NCBI RefSeq assembly: GCF_014596945.1
Contig: NZ_JACVXB010000002.1
Coordinates: 492,172-556,171 of the forward strand
Length of the DNA: 64,000 nt
Reading direction: 5' to 3'
DNA from: Aestuariibaculum sediminum
Lineage (GTDB): Bacteria; Bacteroidota; Bacteroidia; Flavobacteriales; Flavobacteriaceae
Position numbers and translations under genes: made by a program. Shown one piece after another: positions 56,254 to 64,000 of this stretch; position 1 is the first letter of the stretch; every line of letters starts with the position of its first letter. Below the pieces are notes generated by a model. The model made no database searches, was not told where the DNA came from, and saw only the letters and a program-made list of their open reading frames with translations.

Positions 56254-58497
56254 ATGAAGAACTTATCGGTAATCGTTTTGTTAGTTGGTCTGGTTGTTAG
56301 TTGTGCCGACAATGTTACTAATAAAACCATAGTAAACAAAATATTAAGTGAAAAAGTAGATCCATTTATTGGAACGGGTGGTCACGGACACACATATCCG
56401 GGAGCAACGGTGCCTTTTGGAATGTTACAAGTAAGTCCTATTAACGGTATTAGTTCTTGGGACTGGTGTTCGGGGTATCATTATTCTGACTCAACAGTGG
56501 TTGGTTTTAGTCATTTAATTTTAAGTGGAACTGGTATTGGTGATTTGGCGGATATTTTATTTATGCCAATTAATAAAGAGGTCGACTTATCGCATTACCC
56601 TAAATCAAGAGATAGTATAACGTATAAATCAAAATATACACACAATAACGAAACGGCTTCACCTGGATATTATCAGTTATTTTTAGAAGACCACAATGTT
56701 AATGTAGAACTAACAACAAAAAAGCGTACAGCTTATCATAAATATACTTTTCAGGAAAATGATACGCAGTCTGTGGTAATCGATTTAGGTTTCGCTTTAA
56801 ACTGGGATAAAACTGTTGAAACAATTATTAATATCGAAGACGACAATACCATAACTGGTTATCGCTACAGTAAAGGTTGGGCACCAAACCAAAAAGTATT
56901 TTTTGTAGCTAAATTTTCAAAACCAATTTTAAATAAAAAATTATACGCCGATGGAAGTCTTGCAGAAGGTAATAAAGCCGAAGGGGCTAAATCGGCTGTT
57001 CAGTTATTTTTTGACAATGTGAACTCTAACGAGTTACTTGCGAAAGTAGCATTGTCTTCCGTGAGTATAGACAATGCAAAATTGAATTTACAAGCAGGAG
57101 GTTTTGAATTTGAGGACGTAAAAACAGAAGCCGATAAAACTTGGAATAAAGCCTTAAAATCTATAGAAGTCGAATCTTCAGTAGATTCTTTAGAAACCAT
57201 ATTTTATACCGCACTCTATCATACACAGGTAGCTCCTGTAACTTACAGTGACGTTAACGGTGAATTTAGATTAGAAAACGATAGTATTGCGACCGCTAAA
57301 AATTTTACGGCATATTCTACCTTGTCTCTTTGGGATACCTTTAGAGCAGAACAACCTTTATTAACCTTAATAGCACCAAATGAAGTTTCGGATATTATCA
57401 ATTCGATGTTGGCTTATTACGAGGTTGAAAAAATACTTCCAGTTTGGACATTGTATGCCAATGAAACGAACACCATGACAGGGTATCATTCCATTCCTGT
57501 TATTGTGGAAGCTTATTTAAAAGGTATCACAGGTTTTGATGCAGAATTTGCTTTTGAAGCCATGAAAAACACCATGATGCAGGATGAACGTGGCTTAAAA
57601 TTCTATAAAGAGTATGGTTATATTCCTTACAATTTATTAGATGAAAACGTAACAATAACTTTAGAATATGCATACGACGACTGGTGTGTTGCACAAATGG
57701 CAAAAGCGTTAGGTAAAACCGATGATTACAATTATTTCTTAAAACGCTCCAAAGCTTACGCTGAAATATTAGATGCAGAAACTGGTTTTATGAGAGGTAA
57801 ATCTGAAGACGGTAAATCATGGCGCGAACCATTCGATCCAAAACATTCTAATCATCGAGTTGATACAGATTATACAGAAGGTAATGCCTGGCAGCACAGC
57901 TGGTTTGTGCCGCATGCCGTAGAAGATCTGGCCAAGTTGCATGGAGGAAATGAAATATTTACTTCCAGATTGGAGCAATTGTTTACTGAGAGTTCAGAAA
58001 TTACAGGAACACACACTTCAGCTGATATTTCTGGTTTAATTGGGCAGTATGCGCATGGTAACGAACCGAGTCATCATATAGCTTACATGTTCAATCATGC
58101 AAATAAACCTTGGAGAACGCAATATTGGGTACGACATATTTTAGATACGCAGTATAATACAACACCTAACGGATTAAGTGGTAATGAAGACTGTGGGCAA
58201 ATGTCGGCGTGGTATGTGTTAAGTTCAATTGGGCTTTACCCAATGAATCCGGCTTCAGGAGATTACGAAATTGGAAGTCCGATATTCGAAAAAACAACCA
58301 TGAATTTGCCAAATGGAAAAACCTTTACCATTGAAGCAGAAAATGTATCTCAAACAAATTTCTACATTCAATCAGCGACCCTTAACGGCGAATCTTTTAA
58401 TCAAACATCAATCAGTCATAAAACAATATTAAACGGAGGAACCTTACATTTTGTTATGGGACCAGAACCTAATAAAAATTGGGGAATAAAAAATTAA
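56254..58497 (+). CDS. GH92 alpha-mannosidase lipoprotein
   Basis: The 747-residue protein starts with a lipoprotein signal (LVGLVVSC, Cys17) followed by the two-domain GH92 fold. Visible motifs are VDPFIGTGGHGHTYPGATVP, FSHLILSGTGIGDL, TEGNAWQHSWFVPH, GNEPSHHIAYMFNHA, and NGLSGNEDCGQMSAWY with the catalytic-base region near residue 645. GH92 enzymes are calcium-dependent exo-alpha-mannosidases that trim N-glycans or mannans. I chose the ATG at 56254; the earlier in-frame codon (56236) is TTG. It is first in a tight operon, with the next gene 4 bp away. Confidence 0.94.
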   Translation: MKNLSVIVLLVGLVVSCADNVTNKTIVNKILSEKVDPFIGTGGHGHTYPGATVPFGMLQVSPINGISSWDWCSGYHYSDSTVVGFSHLILSGTGIGDLADILFMPINKEVDLSHYPKSRDSITYKSKYTHNNETASPGYYQLFLEDHNVNVELTTKKRTAYHKYTFQENDTQSVVIDLGFALNWDKTVETIINIEDDNTITGYRYSKGWAPNQKVFFVAKFSKPILNKKLYADGSLAEGNKAEGAKSAVQLFFDNVNSNELLAKVALSSVSIDNAKLNLQAGGFEFEDVKTEADKTWNKALKSIEVESSVDSLETIFYTALYHTQVAPVTYSDVNGEFRLENDSIATAKNFTAYSTLSLWDTFRAEQPLLTLIAPNEVSDIINSMLAYYEVEKILPVWTLYANETNTMTGYHSIPVIVEAYLKGITGFDAEFAFEAMKNTMMQDERGLKFYKEYGYIPYNLLDENVTITLEYAYDDWCVAQMAKALGKTDDYNYFLKRSKAYAEILDAETGFMRGKSEDGKSWREPFDPKHSNHRVDTDYTEGNAWQHSWFVPHAVEDLAKLHGGNEIFTSRLEQLFTESSEITGTHTSADISGLIGQYAHGNEPSHHIAYMFNHANKPWRTQYWVRHILDTQYNTTPNGLSGNEDCGQMSAWYVLSSIGLYPMNPASGDYEIGSPIFEKTTMNLPNGKTFTIEAENVSQTNFYIQSATLNGESFNQTSISHKTILNGGTLHFVMGPEPNKNWGIKN

Positions 58498-58501
58498 TAG
58501 A

Positions 58502-60376
58502 ATGGACATAATTGATATTGGTATAATTATCTCTTACGTGTTAATAACCGTAGGAGTGGGGGTTTGGATTTCTAAAAGAGCATCTAAAGGTTTAGATGAG
58601 TATTTCCTTGGAGGAAAATCTATTAAATGGTATTATTTGGGGCTAAGTAATGGTTCTGGAATGTTTGATGTTTCTGGCACAGCCTGGATGGTGGGCATTT
58701 TATTCCTTTATGGAGTTAAAAGCTTTTTATTTATGTGGCTTTGGCCCATTTGGAATCAAATTTTTGTCATGATGTTTTTGGCCGTTTGGATTCGACGTTC
58801 TAAAGTAATGACGGGTTCAGAGTGGATTTTAACTCGATTTGGAAATGATAAAGCGGGTAGAGCTTCGCATATCATCGTAGCCATATTCGCTATTGTTTCT
58901 GCTATTGGTTTTATCGCGTATTTTTTCGAAGGGGTTGGTAAATTTTTAACCATTATTTTACCTTGGGATTTAACAACATATATTTTTGGTACTGAAATTT
59001 TCACTTCAGATCAGGCTTATGCATTGATTATCATTTTTTTAACCACTATATATACCATAAAAGGAGGGATGTTTTCAGTTGTTGCCACTGAGGTTTTACA
59101 ATACCTTATAATGGTAATTGCTGGTATTTTGGTAGCGGGATATACACTTATTTATTTTACTGATATTCAAATTACGTCGTTAATTTCTGAAGAATGGAAA
59201 AATATATGGTTCGGCTGGGAATTACAACCGCATTGGGGCGAGAAATATCAGGCTTTTAATAATTTAATTGATACTGAAGGTTATAAAATGTTTGGGGCTT
59301 TAGTTGGAATGTCTCTTTTTAAAGGCTTTTTTGCGAGTATTGCCGGGCCAACTCCAAGTTACGATTTACAACGTATCCTTTCTACAAAATCGGTAAAAGA
59401 AGCGGCTTACATGTCTGGATTTACCAATTTAATTTTGTTCATCCCAAGGTATTTATTAATTGGAGGGATTGTGGTTATTGCTTTAGTGGTTCTAGCGCCC
59501 GAAATGAATAATGCTTCATTAACTGGTGCCGATTTGGAAGTTATTTTACCAAAAGTTATAAATTTCCATGTTCCTGTAGGAATTAAAGGCTTATTACTGG
59601 CAGGGTTATTGGCGGCTTTTATGTCTACATTTTCTGCTTTTGTAAACGCTGGCCCTGCTTATATTGTTAATGATATTTACAAAAAATACTTTAAACCTAA
59701 CGCCGATAGTAAACATTATATCAAAGCAAGTCATATTGCATCGTTTTTAATCGTGTTATTAGGTGTGGTAATGGGCTTTTTTGGTAACTCTATTAATTCA
59801 TTAACTTTATGGATAACGAGTTCATTATTTGGTGGTTATGTTGCTGCAAACTTTTTAAAATGGGTTTGGTGGCGATTTAATGGTTGGGGATACTTTTGGG
59901 GTATGCTTGCAGGTCTTGTTGTAGCAACACTTCAATTTATTTTAGATCAGAATAAAGGAAATTTAACAGAAGGATCGTGGTTATACGAATTATTAAATAT
60001 GTCGGCCATTTATCTTTTCCCAATTATATTCAGTTTCTCGTTGTTAGGGTGTTTATTAGGAACTTATTTAACTAAGCCAACCGACGAAGCTGTTCTAAAA
60101 TCCTTTTACACTAATGTACGCCCATGGGGGTGGTGGAAACCTGTATATTTAAAATTGAAAGAAGAAGATAGCAATTATATCAAGAATAATGATTTTTGGC
60201 CAGACATGTTAAATTGTGTAATAGGTATTGTTTGGCAATCGAGTATGATAGTTTTACCAATATTCTTTTTAATTAGAGATTATCCTAAAACATTCGTGTC
60301 TTTAGTTGTATTTTTAGGGACTTCGTTAATTCTGAAGTATACCTGGTTAGATAAAGTAAATAAAATAACAGATTAA
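58502..60376 (+). CDS. SSS-family sodium:solute (sugar) symporter
   Basis: The 624-residue protein has about 14 membrane helices and the SSSF layout: DEYFLGGKSIKWYYLGLSNGSGMFDVSGTAW, IYTIKGGMFSVVATEVLQYLIM, AGPTPSYDLQRILSTKSVKEA and LLAGLLAAFMSTFSAFVNAGPAYIVNDIY (sodium-site serines). It resembles sugar carriers (SGLT-like) rather than acetate carriers. Placed between GH92 and the cytoplasmic GH130, it probably imports the mannoside that GH130 cleaves. A tryptophan-rich linker lies near 540-560. Confidence 0.9.
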   Translation: MDIIDIGIIISYVLITVGVGVWISKRASKGLDEYFLGGKSIKWYYLGLSNGSGMFDVSGTAWMVGILFLYGVKSFLFMWLWPIWNQIFVMMFLAVWIRRSKVMTGSEWILTRFGNDKAGRASHIIVAIFAIVSAIGFIAYFFEGVGKFLTIILPWDLTTYIFGTEIFTSDQAYALIIIFLTTIYTIKGGMFSVVATEVLQYLIMVIAGILVAGYTLIYFTDIQITSLISEEWKNIWFGWELQPHWGEKYQAFNNLIDTEGYKMFGALVGMSLFKGFFASIAGPTPSYDLQRILSTKSVKEAAYMSGFTNLILFIPRYLLIGGIVVIALVVLAPEMNNASLTGADLEVILPKVINFHVPVGIKGLLLAGLLAAFMSTFSAFVNAGPAYIVNDIYKKYFKPNADSKHYIKASHIASFLIVLLGVVMGFFGNSINSLTLWITSSLFGGYVAANFLKWVWWRFNGWGYFWGMLAGLVVATLQFILDQNKGNLTEGSWLYELLNMSAIYLFPIIFSFSLLGCLLGTYLTKPTDEAVLKSFYTNVRPWGWWKPVYLKLKEEDSNYIKNNDFWPDMLNCVIGIVWQSSMIVLPIFFLIRDYPKTFVSLVVFLGTSLILKYTWLDKVNKITD

Positions 60377-60389
60377 ATAAATAAAAAAA

Positions 60390-61355
60390 GTGGCTAATAT
60401 ACCTTGGCAAGACAAACCGGAGCATAGTAATGAGGTTATCTGGAGATACTCTCAAAATCCGATTATTGATAGATATGCAATTCCAACCTCTAACAGTATT
60501 TTTAACAGTGCTGTTGTTCCTTTTGAAGATGGATTTGCTGGCGTGTTCAGATGTGATAATAAAGCCGTTCAAATGAATATATTCGCAGGCTTTAGTAAAG
60601 ATGGTATTAATTGGGACATTAATCATGAACCTATAGTAATGCAAGCTGGAAACACCGAAATGATTGAATCTGATTATAAATACGACCCTCGTGTGGTGTT
60701 TATTGAAGATCGTTATTGGATTACCTGGTGTAATGGGTATCATGGGCCAACAATTGGTATCGCCTATACTTACGATTTTAAGGAATTTTTTCAATGTGAA
60801 AATGCCTTTTTACCCTTTAATAGAAATGGTGTGTTATTTCCAAAGAAAATCAACGGCAAATATGCGATGTTAAGTCGTCCTAGTGACAACGGGCATACAC
60901 CTTTCGGCGATATTTATATTAGTTATAGTCCTGATATGAAATATTGGGGAGAACACCGTTGTGTAATGAAAGCATCGCCATTTGAAGATAGTGCCTGGCA
61001 ATGTACAAAGATAGGTGCAGGGCCAATTCCAATTCTAACCGATGAAGGATGGTTAATGTTATATCACGGCGTAATTAACACTTGTAATGGGTTTAGATAC
61101 GCTATGGGTGCTGCTATTTTAGATGAAAATCAGCCAGACCAAGTAAAATATCGTACGCAACCTTATTTATTAGGTCCTGCTGAGCCTTACGAACTTACAG
61201 GTGATGTTCCTAATGTAGTTTTCCCTTGCGCAGCTTTGCATGATTACGAAGAAGATAAACTTGCTATTTATTACGGTGCGGCAGACACCTCGGTGGCGAT
61301 GGCATTTGGAAAACTAAGTGAAGTGGTAGAATTTACTAAAAACAACAGTTTATAA
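60390..61355 (+). CDS. GH130 family beta-mannoside phosphorylase
   Basis: The 321-residue five-bladed beta-propeller protein has no signal peptide, so it is cytoplasmic. The likely catalytic Asp99 is in [34 protein letters not shown] and WLMLYHGV are further family blocks. GH130 members phosphorolyse beta-1,4-mannosyl sugars such as Man-GlcNAc or Man-Glc, giving mannose-1-phosphate. With GH92 and GH18 neighbours, Man-GlcNAc from N-glycans is the favoured substrate. The start is GTG (60390-60392); the next gene follows after 1 bp. Confidence 0.92.
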   Translation: MANIPWQDKPEHSNEVIWRYSQNPIIDRYAIPTSNSIFNSAVVPFEDGFAGVFRCDNKAVQMNIFAGFSKDGINWDINHEPIVMQAGNTEMIESDYKYDPRVVFIEDRYWITWCNGYHGPTIGIAYTYDFKEFFQCENAFLPFNRNGVLFPKKINGKYAMLSRPSDNGHTPFGDIYISYSPDMKYWGEHRCVMKASPFEDSAWQCTKIGAGPIPILTDEGWLMLYHGVINTCNGFRYAMGAAILDENQPDQVKYRTQPYLLGPAEPYELTGDVPNVVFPCAALHDYEEDKLAIYYGAADTSVAMAFGKLSEVVEFTKNNSL

Positions 61356-61356
61356 T

Positions 61357-62436
61357 TTGATTGTGAAAGGTAAAATAAAAGTATTATTTGGTGCTGTATG
61401 TTGTTTTTATGCGCTTGGTTGTGCGCAACCTAAACAGGATATAGTACCACAACAGTATATCGCCTATAAAACCTCAGAAAACATGACTATCGATGGTCAT
61501 GCCTCGGAGGTTTCATGGGATAAAGCAGAATGGACTAATTTATTTATTGACATTGAAGGCGATAAAAAACCAAAATACGATACCAAAGTAAAAATGCTTT
61601 GGGATGACGAGTACTATTACATTCTTGCAAAAATGGAAGAACCGCATGTTTGGGGCGACTTAAAACAACGTGATACTATTATTTTTTACAACAACGATTT
61701 TGAGGTGTTTATAGATCCGGATAGTGATACTTATAATTATTACGAATTAGAAATTAATGCCTTGAATACAGTTTGGGATTTATTTTTAACGAAACCCTAT
61801 CGCGATAATCCGGCGGTTTTAAACGACTGGACTTTAACCGGACTAAAATCGGCTGTTAGTGTTGATGGTACCCTAAATAACCCTAATGATACCGATAAAG
61901 GATGGATGCTAGAAATTGCTATTCCGTTTGCAGCATATAAGACTTCATATTTTCATAAAAACGTACCTGTAGATACCTTTTGGCGTGTTAATTTTTCCAG
62001 AGTTAATTGGCAGCATGATTTAGTTAACGGAAAATACAAGCGTAAGAAAGATTCCAAAGGTGATTTTTTACCAGAATACAATTGGGTTTGGTCGCCTATT
62101 GGAGTTATAAACATGCACGAACCCGAAAAATGGGGTTATGTCTATTTTTCATCAAAAGCGATTGGAGAAACCGATAGTTTTGAAATTCCTAAAGATGAAA
62201 AAATTAAATGGGCATTGTTTAGCCTTTACCGGGCACAACGAGCCTATAAAAATGAACATAAAGTATGGGCATCAAACTTCAATGATCTTAACAATTCGGA
62301 AATTGTAATAGATGGAGAAACTTTAAAACCTTCCTTAGAAAATCATTCTACAGGTTATAATATTTCTATAAAAAGTCCTTTTTCAGGAAAAACAATAATT
62401 ATTACAGAAGATGGGACATTAAAAATGAAGCCCTAA
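61357..62436 (+). CDS. CBM9-like carbohydrate-binding lipoprotein
   Basis: The 359-residue product has a lipoprotein signal (CCFYALGC, about Cys21) followed by a CBM9-type beta sandwich (about 40-260): MTIDGHASEVSWDKAEW, DTKVKMLWDDEYYYILAKMEEP, NDFEVFIDPD, YYELEINALNTVWDLFL and GWMLEIAIPF. The C-terminal region (about 260-359) is uncharacterised. It probably holds glycan at the cell surface. The start is TTG (61357) or GTG (61363); no ATG is near. Confidence 0.82.
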   Translation: MIVKGKIKVLFGAVCCFYALGCAQPKQDIVPQQYIAYKTSENMTIDGHASEVSWDKAEWTNLFIDIEGDKKPKYDTKVKMLWDDEYYYILAKMEEPHVWGDLKQRDTIIFYNNDFEVFIDPDSDTYNYYELEINALNTVWDLFLTKPYRDNPAVLNDWTLTGLKSAVSVDGTLNNPNDTDKGWMLEIAIPFAAYKTSYFHKNVPVDTFWRVNFSRVNWQHDLVNGKYKRKKDSKGDFLPEYNWVWSPIGVINMHEPEKWGYVYFSSKAIGETDSFEIPKDEKIKWALFSLYRAQRAYKNEHKVWASNFNDLNNSEIVIDGETLKPSLENHSTGYNISIKSPFSGKTIIITEDGTLKMKP

Positions 62437-62493
62437 TAATATTCAAAAATAGTTCTTAAAAACCATGATAATGGTTTAATAAAAGTTTAATAC

Positions 62494-63669
62494 ATGTTAC
62501 AGTATAAGAGTCTAAAAAAAATATTTAAATCTAGCGCTTACTTTTTGGTATTTGCAGTATGTTTTTCATGTGTTAATGGCGAACATAAAAATGCACCAAC
62601 TCAAGAGACACAAGATAGACATGTTGATGACTTAAAATTAATAGGTTATGTGGCTGGTTATGAGGATTTCGATCCTGCTAATGTGGATGCTTCGAAATTA
62701 ACACACATCAATTATGCTTTTGCTAATATTGTTGATGGGAAGGCTAAATTTGAATTAGATATTGACTCGCTGAAAATTACAAAGTTAATAGGTTTAAAGG
62801 CGAAAAACCCCGATTTAAAAGTATTGTATTCTGTAGGTGGTTGGGTTTGGTCTGACAAATTTTCGCATATAGCAGCGACTTCTCAGGCGCGAAACAGGTT
62901 TGCTAAAAGTTGTGTGGCACTTATTCAAAAATACGGATTTGATGGTGTAGATTTAGATTGGGAATACCCAGGACAACGAGGAGAAGACAATGCATTTCGC
63001 CCTTCCGATAAGGTCAATTTCACACTTCTATTAAAATCGATTCGCGAAGCTTTAGAGATTTTTGGACAAACAAAAGGGAAACATTACTTGTTAACTATCG
63101 CGAGCGGTGCTGATCAGGCTTATATTGATCATACCGAATTAGGAAAGGCACACCAGTATCTCGATTTTATAAATGTTATGTGTTACGATTACTACCATGG
63201 ATGGTTTTTTCAAACTGGACATCATGCCAATCTTTATCCTTCAGATGGTGAGCTTTTTGATGGGAATAGTGGTTTAGAAGCTGTTAATAGACATATAGAA
63301 GCGGGAGTTCCGGCGCATAAATTAGTTATGGGAATACCTTTTTATGGTAGAATGTGGGAGAAGGTTAACCCTGAAAGCAACGGGTTTTATCAGTCAGCAA
63401 TGTCAACGGGAATGATTATACCATATTGGGGTATCATTGAAAAGATTAAGACAGGCGAATACGAGAAACTATACGACGAGTCGGCAAAAGCTTCCTATTT
63501 ATGGAATGCAAAGGATAGTATTTTCATTTCATGGGAAACACCTAAAGATATTAAATTAAAAACCAATTTTATAAAGAACAAAGGACTTGGAGGTGCTATG
63601 TTTTGGGAATATAGTTTAGATTATAATCAGGAACTTTTAAACACCTTGCACGGTAGTATGAAGCAGTAG
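62494..63669 (+). CDS. GH18 lipoprotein (chitinase-like or endo-beta-N-acetylglucosaminidase)
   Basis: The 391-residue protein has a lipoprotein signal peptide (FAVCFSC, about Cys26) and one GH18 barrel: KLIGYVAGYEDFDPANVD, VLYSVGGWVWSDKF, and the catalytic DGVDLDWE (Asp150 to acid Glu157). NVMCYDYYHGW and GGAMFWEYSLD follow. The layout is close to chitinase A-type GH18. The substrate is GlcNAc-beta-1,4-GlcNAc, either chitin oligomers or the chitobiose core of N-glycans; the operon favours the latter but does not prove it. Confidence 0.92.
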   Translation: MLQYKSLKKIFKSSAYFLVFAVCFSCVNGEHKNAPTQETQDRHVDDLKLIGYVAGYEDFDPANVDASKLTHINYAFANIVDGKAKFELDIDSLKITKLIGLKAKNPDLKVLYSVGGWVWSDKFSHIAATSQARNRFAKSCVALIQKYGFDGVDLDWEYPGQRGEDNAFRPSDKVNFTLLLKSIREALEIFGQTKGKHYLLTIASGADQAYIDHTELGKAHQYLDFINVMCYDYYHGWFFQTGHHANLYPSDGELFDGNSGLEAVNRHIEAGVPAHKLVMGIPFYGRMWEKVNPESNGFYQSAMSTGMIIPYWGIIEKIKTGEYEKLYDESAKASYLWNAKDSIFISWETPKDIKLKTNFIKNKGLGGAMFWEYSLDYNQELLNTLHGSMKQ

Positions 63670-63716
63670 AAAAAACGTAACAAACAACAACCTAACCTAA
63701 TAACTAACTCAATTTT

Positions 63717-64000
63717 ATGAAATCAAAACTAACAATATTGGCTTTAGCCCTATTACTAATGGGATGTGGCCAAAATAAAAAGACTACAGATGAATCTGAC
63801 ACTTCAAGTGTTTCCGTAGTCACAGAAAAGGAGGTCTTTGAATTCGGGGTTTGGACTACGGCAAGCCATAAAAAATCAGATGAAGATTATTTAAAAGAGT
63901 TTGAAAAATATAAAAATGGTGGGATTGATGAAGTCTTAATCAATACAGGCACCGATCCCAAGTTGTTAGAGCGTATTGTACCACTAGCGAAACAAAATGG
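63717..64000 (+). CDS. GHL10 / DUF187-like lipoprotein, N-terminal fragment
   Basis: The gene is cut by the right edge after 94 codons. From the ATG at 63717 there is a lipoprotein signal (LALLLMGC), a short Ser/Thr/Glu linker and then FEFGVWTTASHKKSDEDYLKEF, GIDEVLINTGTDP and ERIVPLAKQNG. This pattern (a first barrel strand, then a helix and the V-L-I/V strand) resembles glycosyl-hydrolase-like 10 proteins, which are TIM barrels. It lies 47 bp after the GH18 gene and is probably part of the operon. Confidence 0.6.
   Translation, partial: MKSKLTILALALLLMGCGQNKKTTDESDTSSVSVVTEKEVFEFGVWTTASHKKSDEDYLKEFEKYKNGGIDEVLINTGTDPKLLERIVPLAKQN

Noticed and set aside
60285-60794. 169-residue open frame antisense to the GH130 and SSS genes
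   Set aside because: It is the mirror of two well-supported genes, has no recognisable family sequence and no promoter; GH130 on the plus strand accounts for the openness.

Overview
The window is AT-rich, densely coded chromosomal DNA from a member of the Bacteroidetes, almost certainly a (probably marine) Flavobacteriaceae. The evidence is the gliding-motility ABC genes gldF and gldG, promoters of the TAnnTTTG type with TTTG upstream, many lipoproteins and glycoside hydrolases, frequent TTG/GTG starts, and KduI/UxuA/rhamnose catabolic blocks of the kind seen in algal-polysaccharide degraders. I found no rRNA, tRNA, CRISPR array, insertion sequence or phage gene.

Layout. (1) 1-3.9 kb, minus strand: TetR regulator, ABC exporter with a degenerate ATPase, HlyD adaptor and the start of a TolC protein, forming a tripartite exporter operon. 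(2) 4.1-5.7 kb: a beta-helix-like lipoprotein. (3) 5.8-9 kb: Leloir genes galM-like, galK, galT. (4) 9.1-22.8 kb: a deoxysugar/uronate block. A minus-strand arm holds an NCS1-type permease, a tandem class II aldolase, an FGGY kinase, a RhaI-type isomerase and a bifunctional aldolase/dehydrogenase. A plus-strand arm holds a mannonate/fructuronate SDR, uxuA, lutABC and kduI. L-rhamnose can thus go to DHAP plus L-lactate, LutABC can oxidise the lactate to pyruvate, and UxuA/KduI feed uronates toward KDG. The two arms diverge from a region with two similar operator-like sites in mirrored orientation. (5) 23.1-26.5 kb: a large secreted GH2 beta-galactosidase behind a promoter whose spacer is an 18-bp perfect palindrome.

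(6) 26.6-36.4 kb: housekeeping. An orphan ParA-like ATPase, a DUF4870 protein, dnaN, gldG - small membrane ORF - gldF, a SAM hydroxide adenosyltransferase (DUF62), phoH, purC and a Crp/Fnr regulator. (7) 36.5-44.7 kb: a DUF1624 acyltransferase-like membrane protein, then an acetate module: DUF4212 small subunit, sodium/solute symporter and acs on plus, facing a 3'-5' exonuclease and a cNMP/CBS/DUF294 protein on minus. (8) 44.8-50.2 kb: DinB, Bcr/CflA-type MFS pump, a second Crp/Fnr regulator, an NTF2-like protein, YceI, a short DEAD-box-like protein and a lipoprotein.

(9) 50.2-54 kb: FucP-like transporter divergent from a multidomain GH29 alpha-L-fucosidase lipoprotein. (10) 54.3-64 kb: LytS/LytTR two-component pair divergent from a tight operon of GH92 alpha-mannosidase, SSS symporter, cytoplasmic GH130 phosphorylase, CBM9-like lipoprotein, GH18 lipoprotein and a truncated GHL10-like lipoprotein. 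The enzyme set suggests stepwise degradation of a mannose/GlcNAc glycan (N-glycan-like) with sodium-driven uptake of a small mannoside and its intracellular phosphorolysis. No SusC/SusD pair is visible; the operon runs off the right edge.

All functional calls come from reading motifs in the translated sequence; no database search was run.
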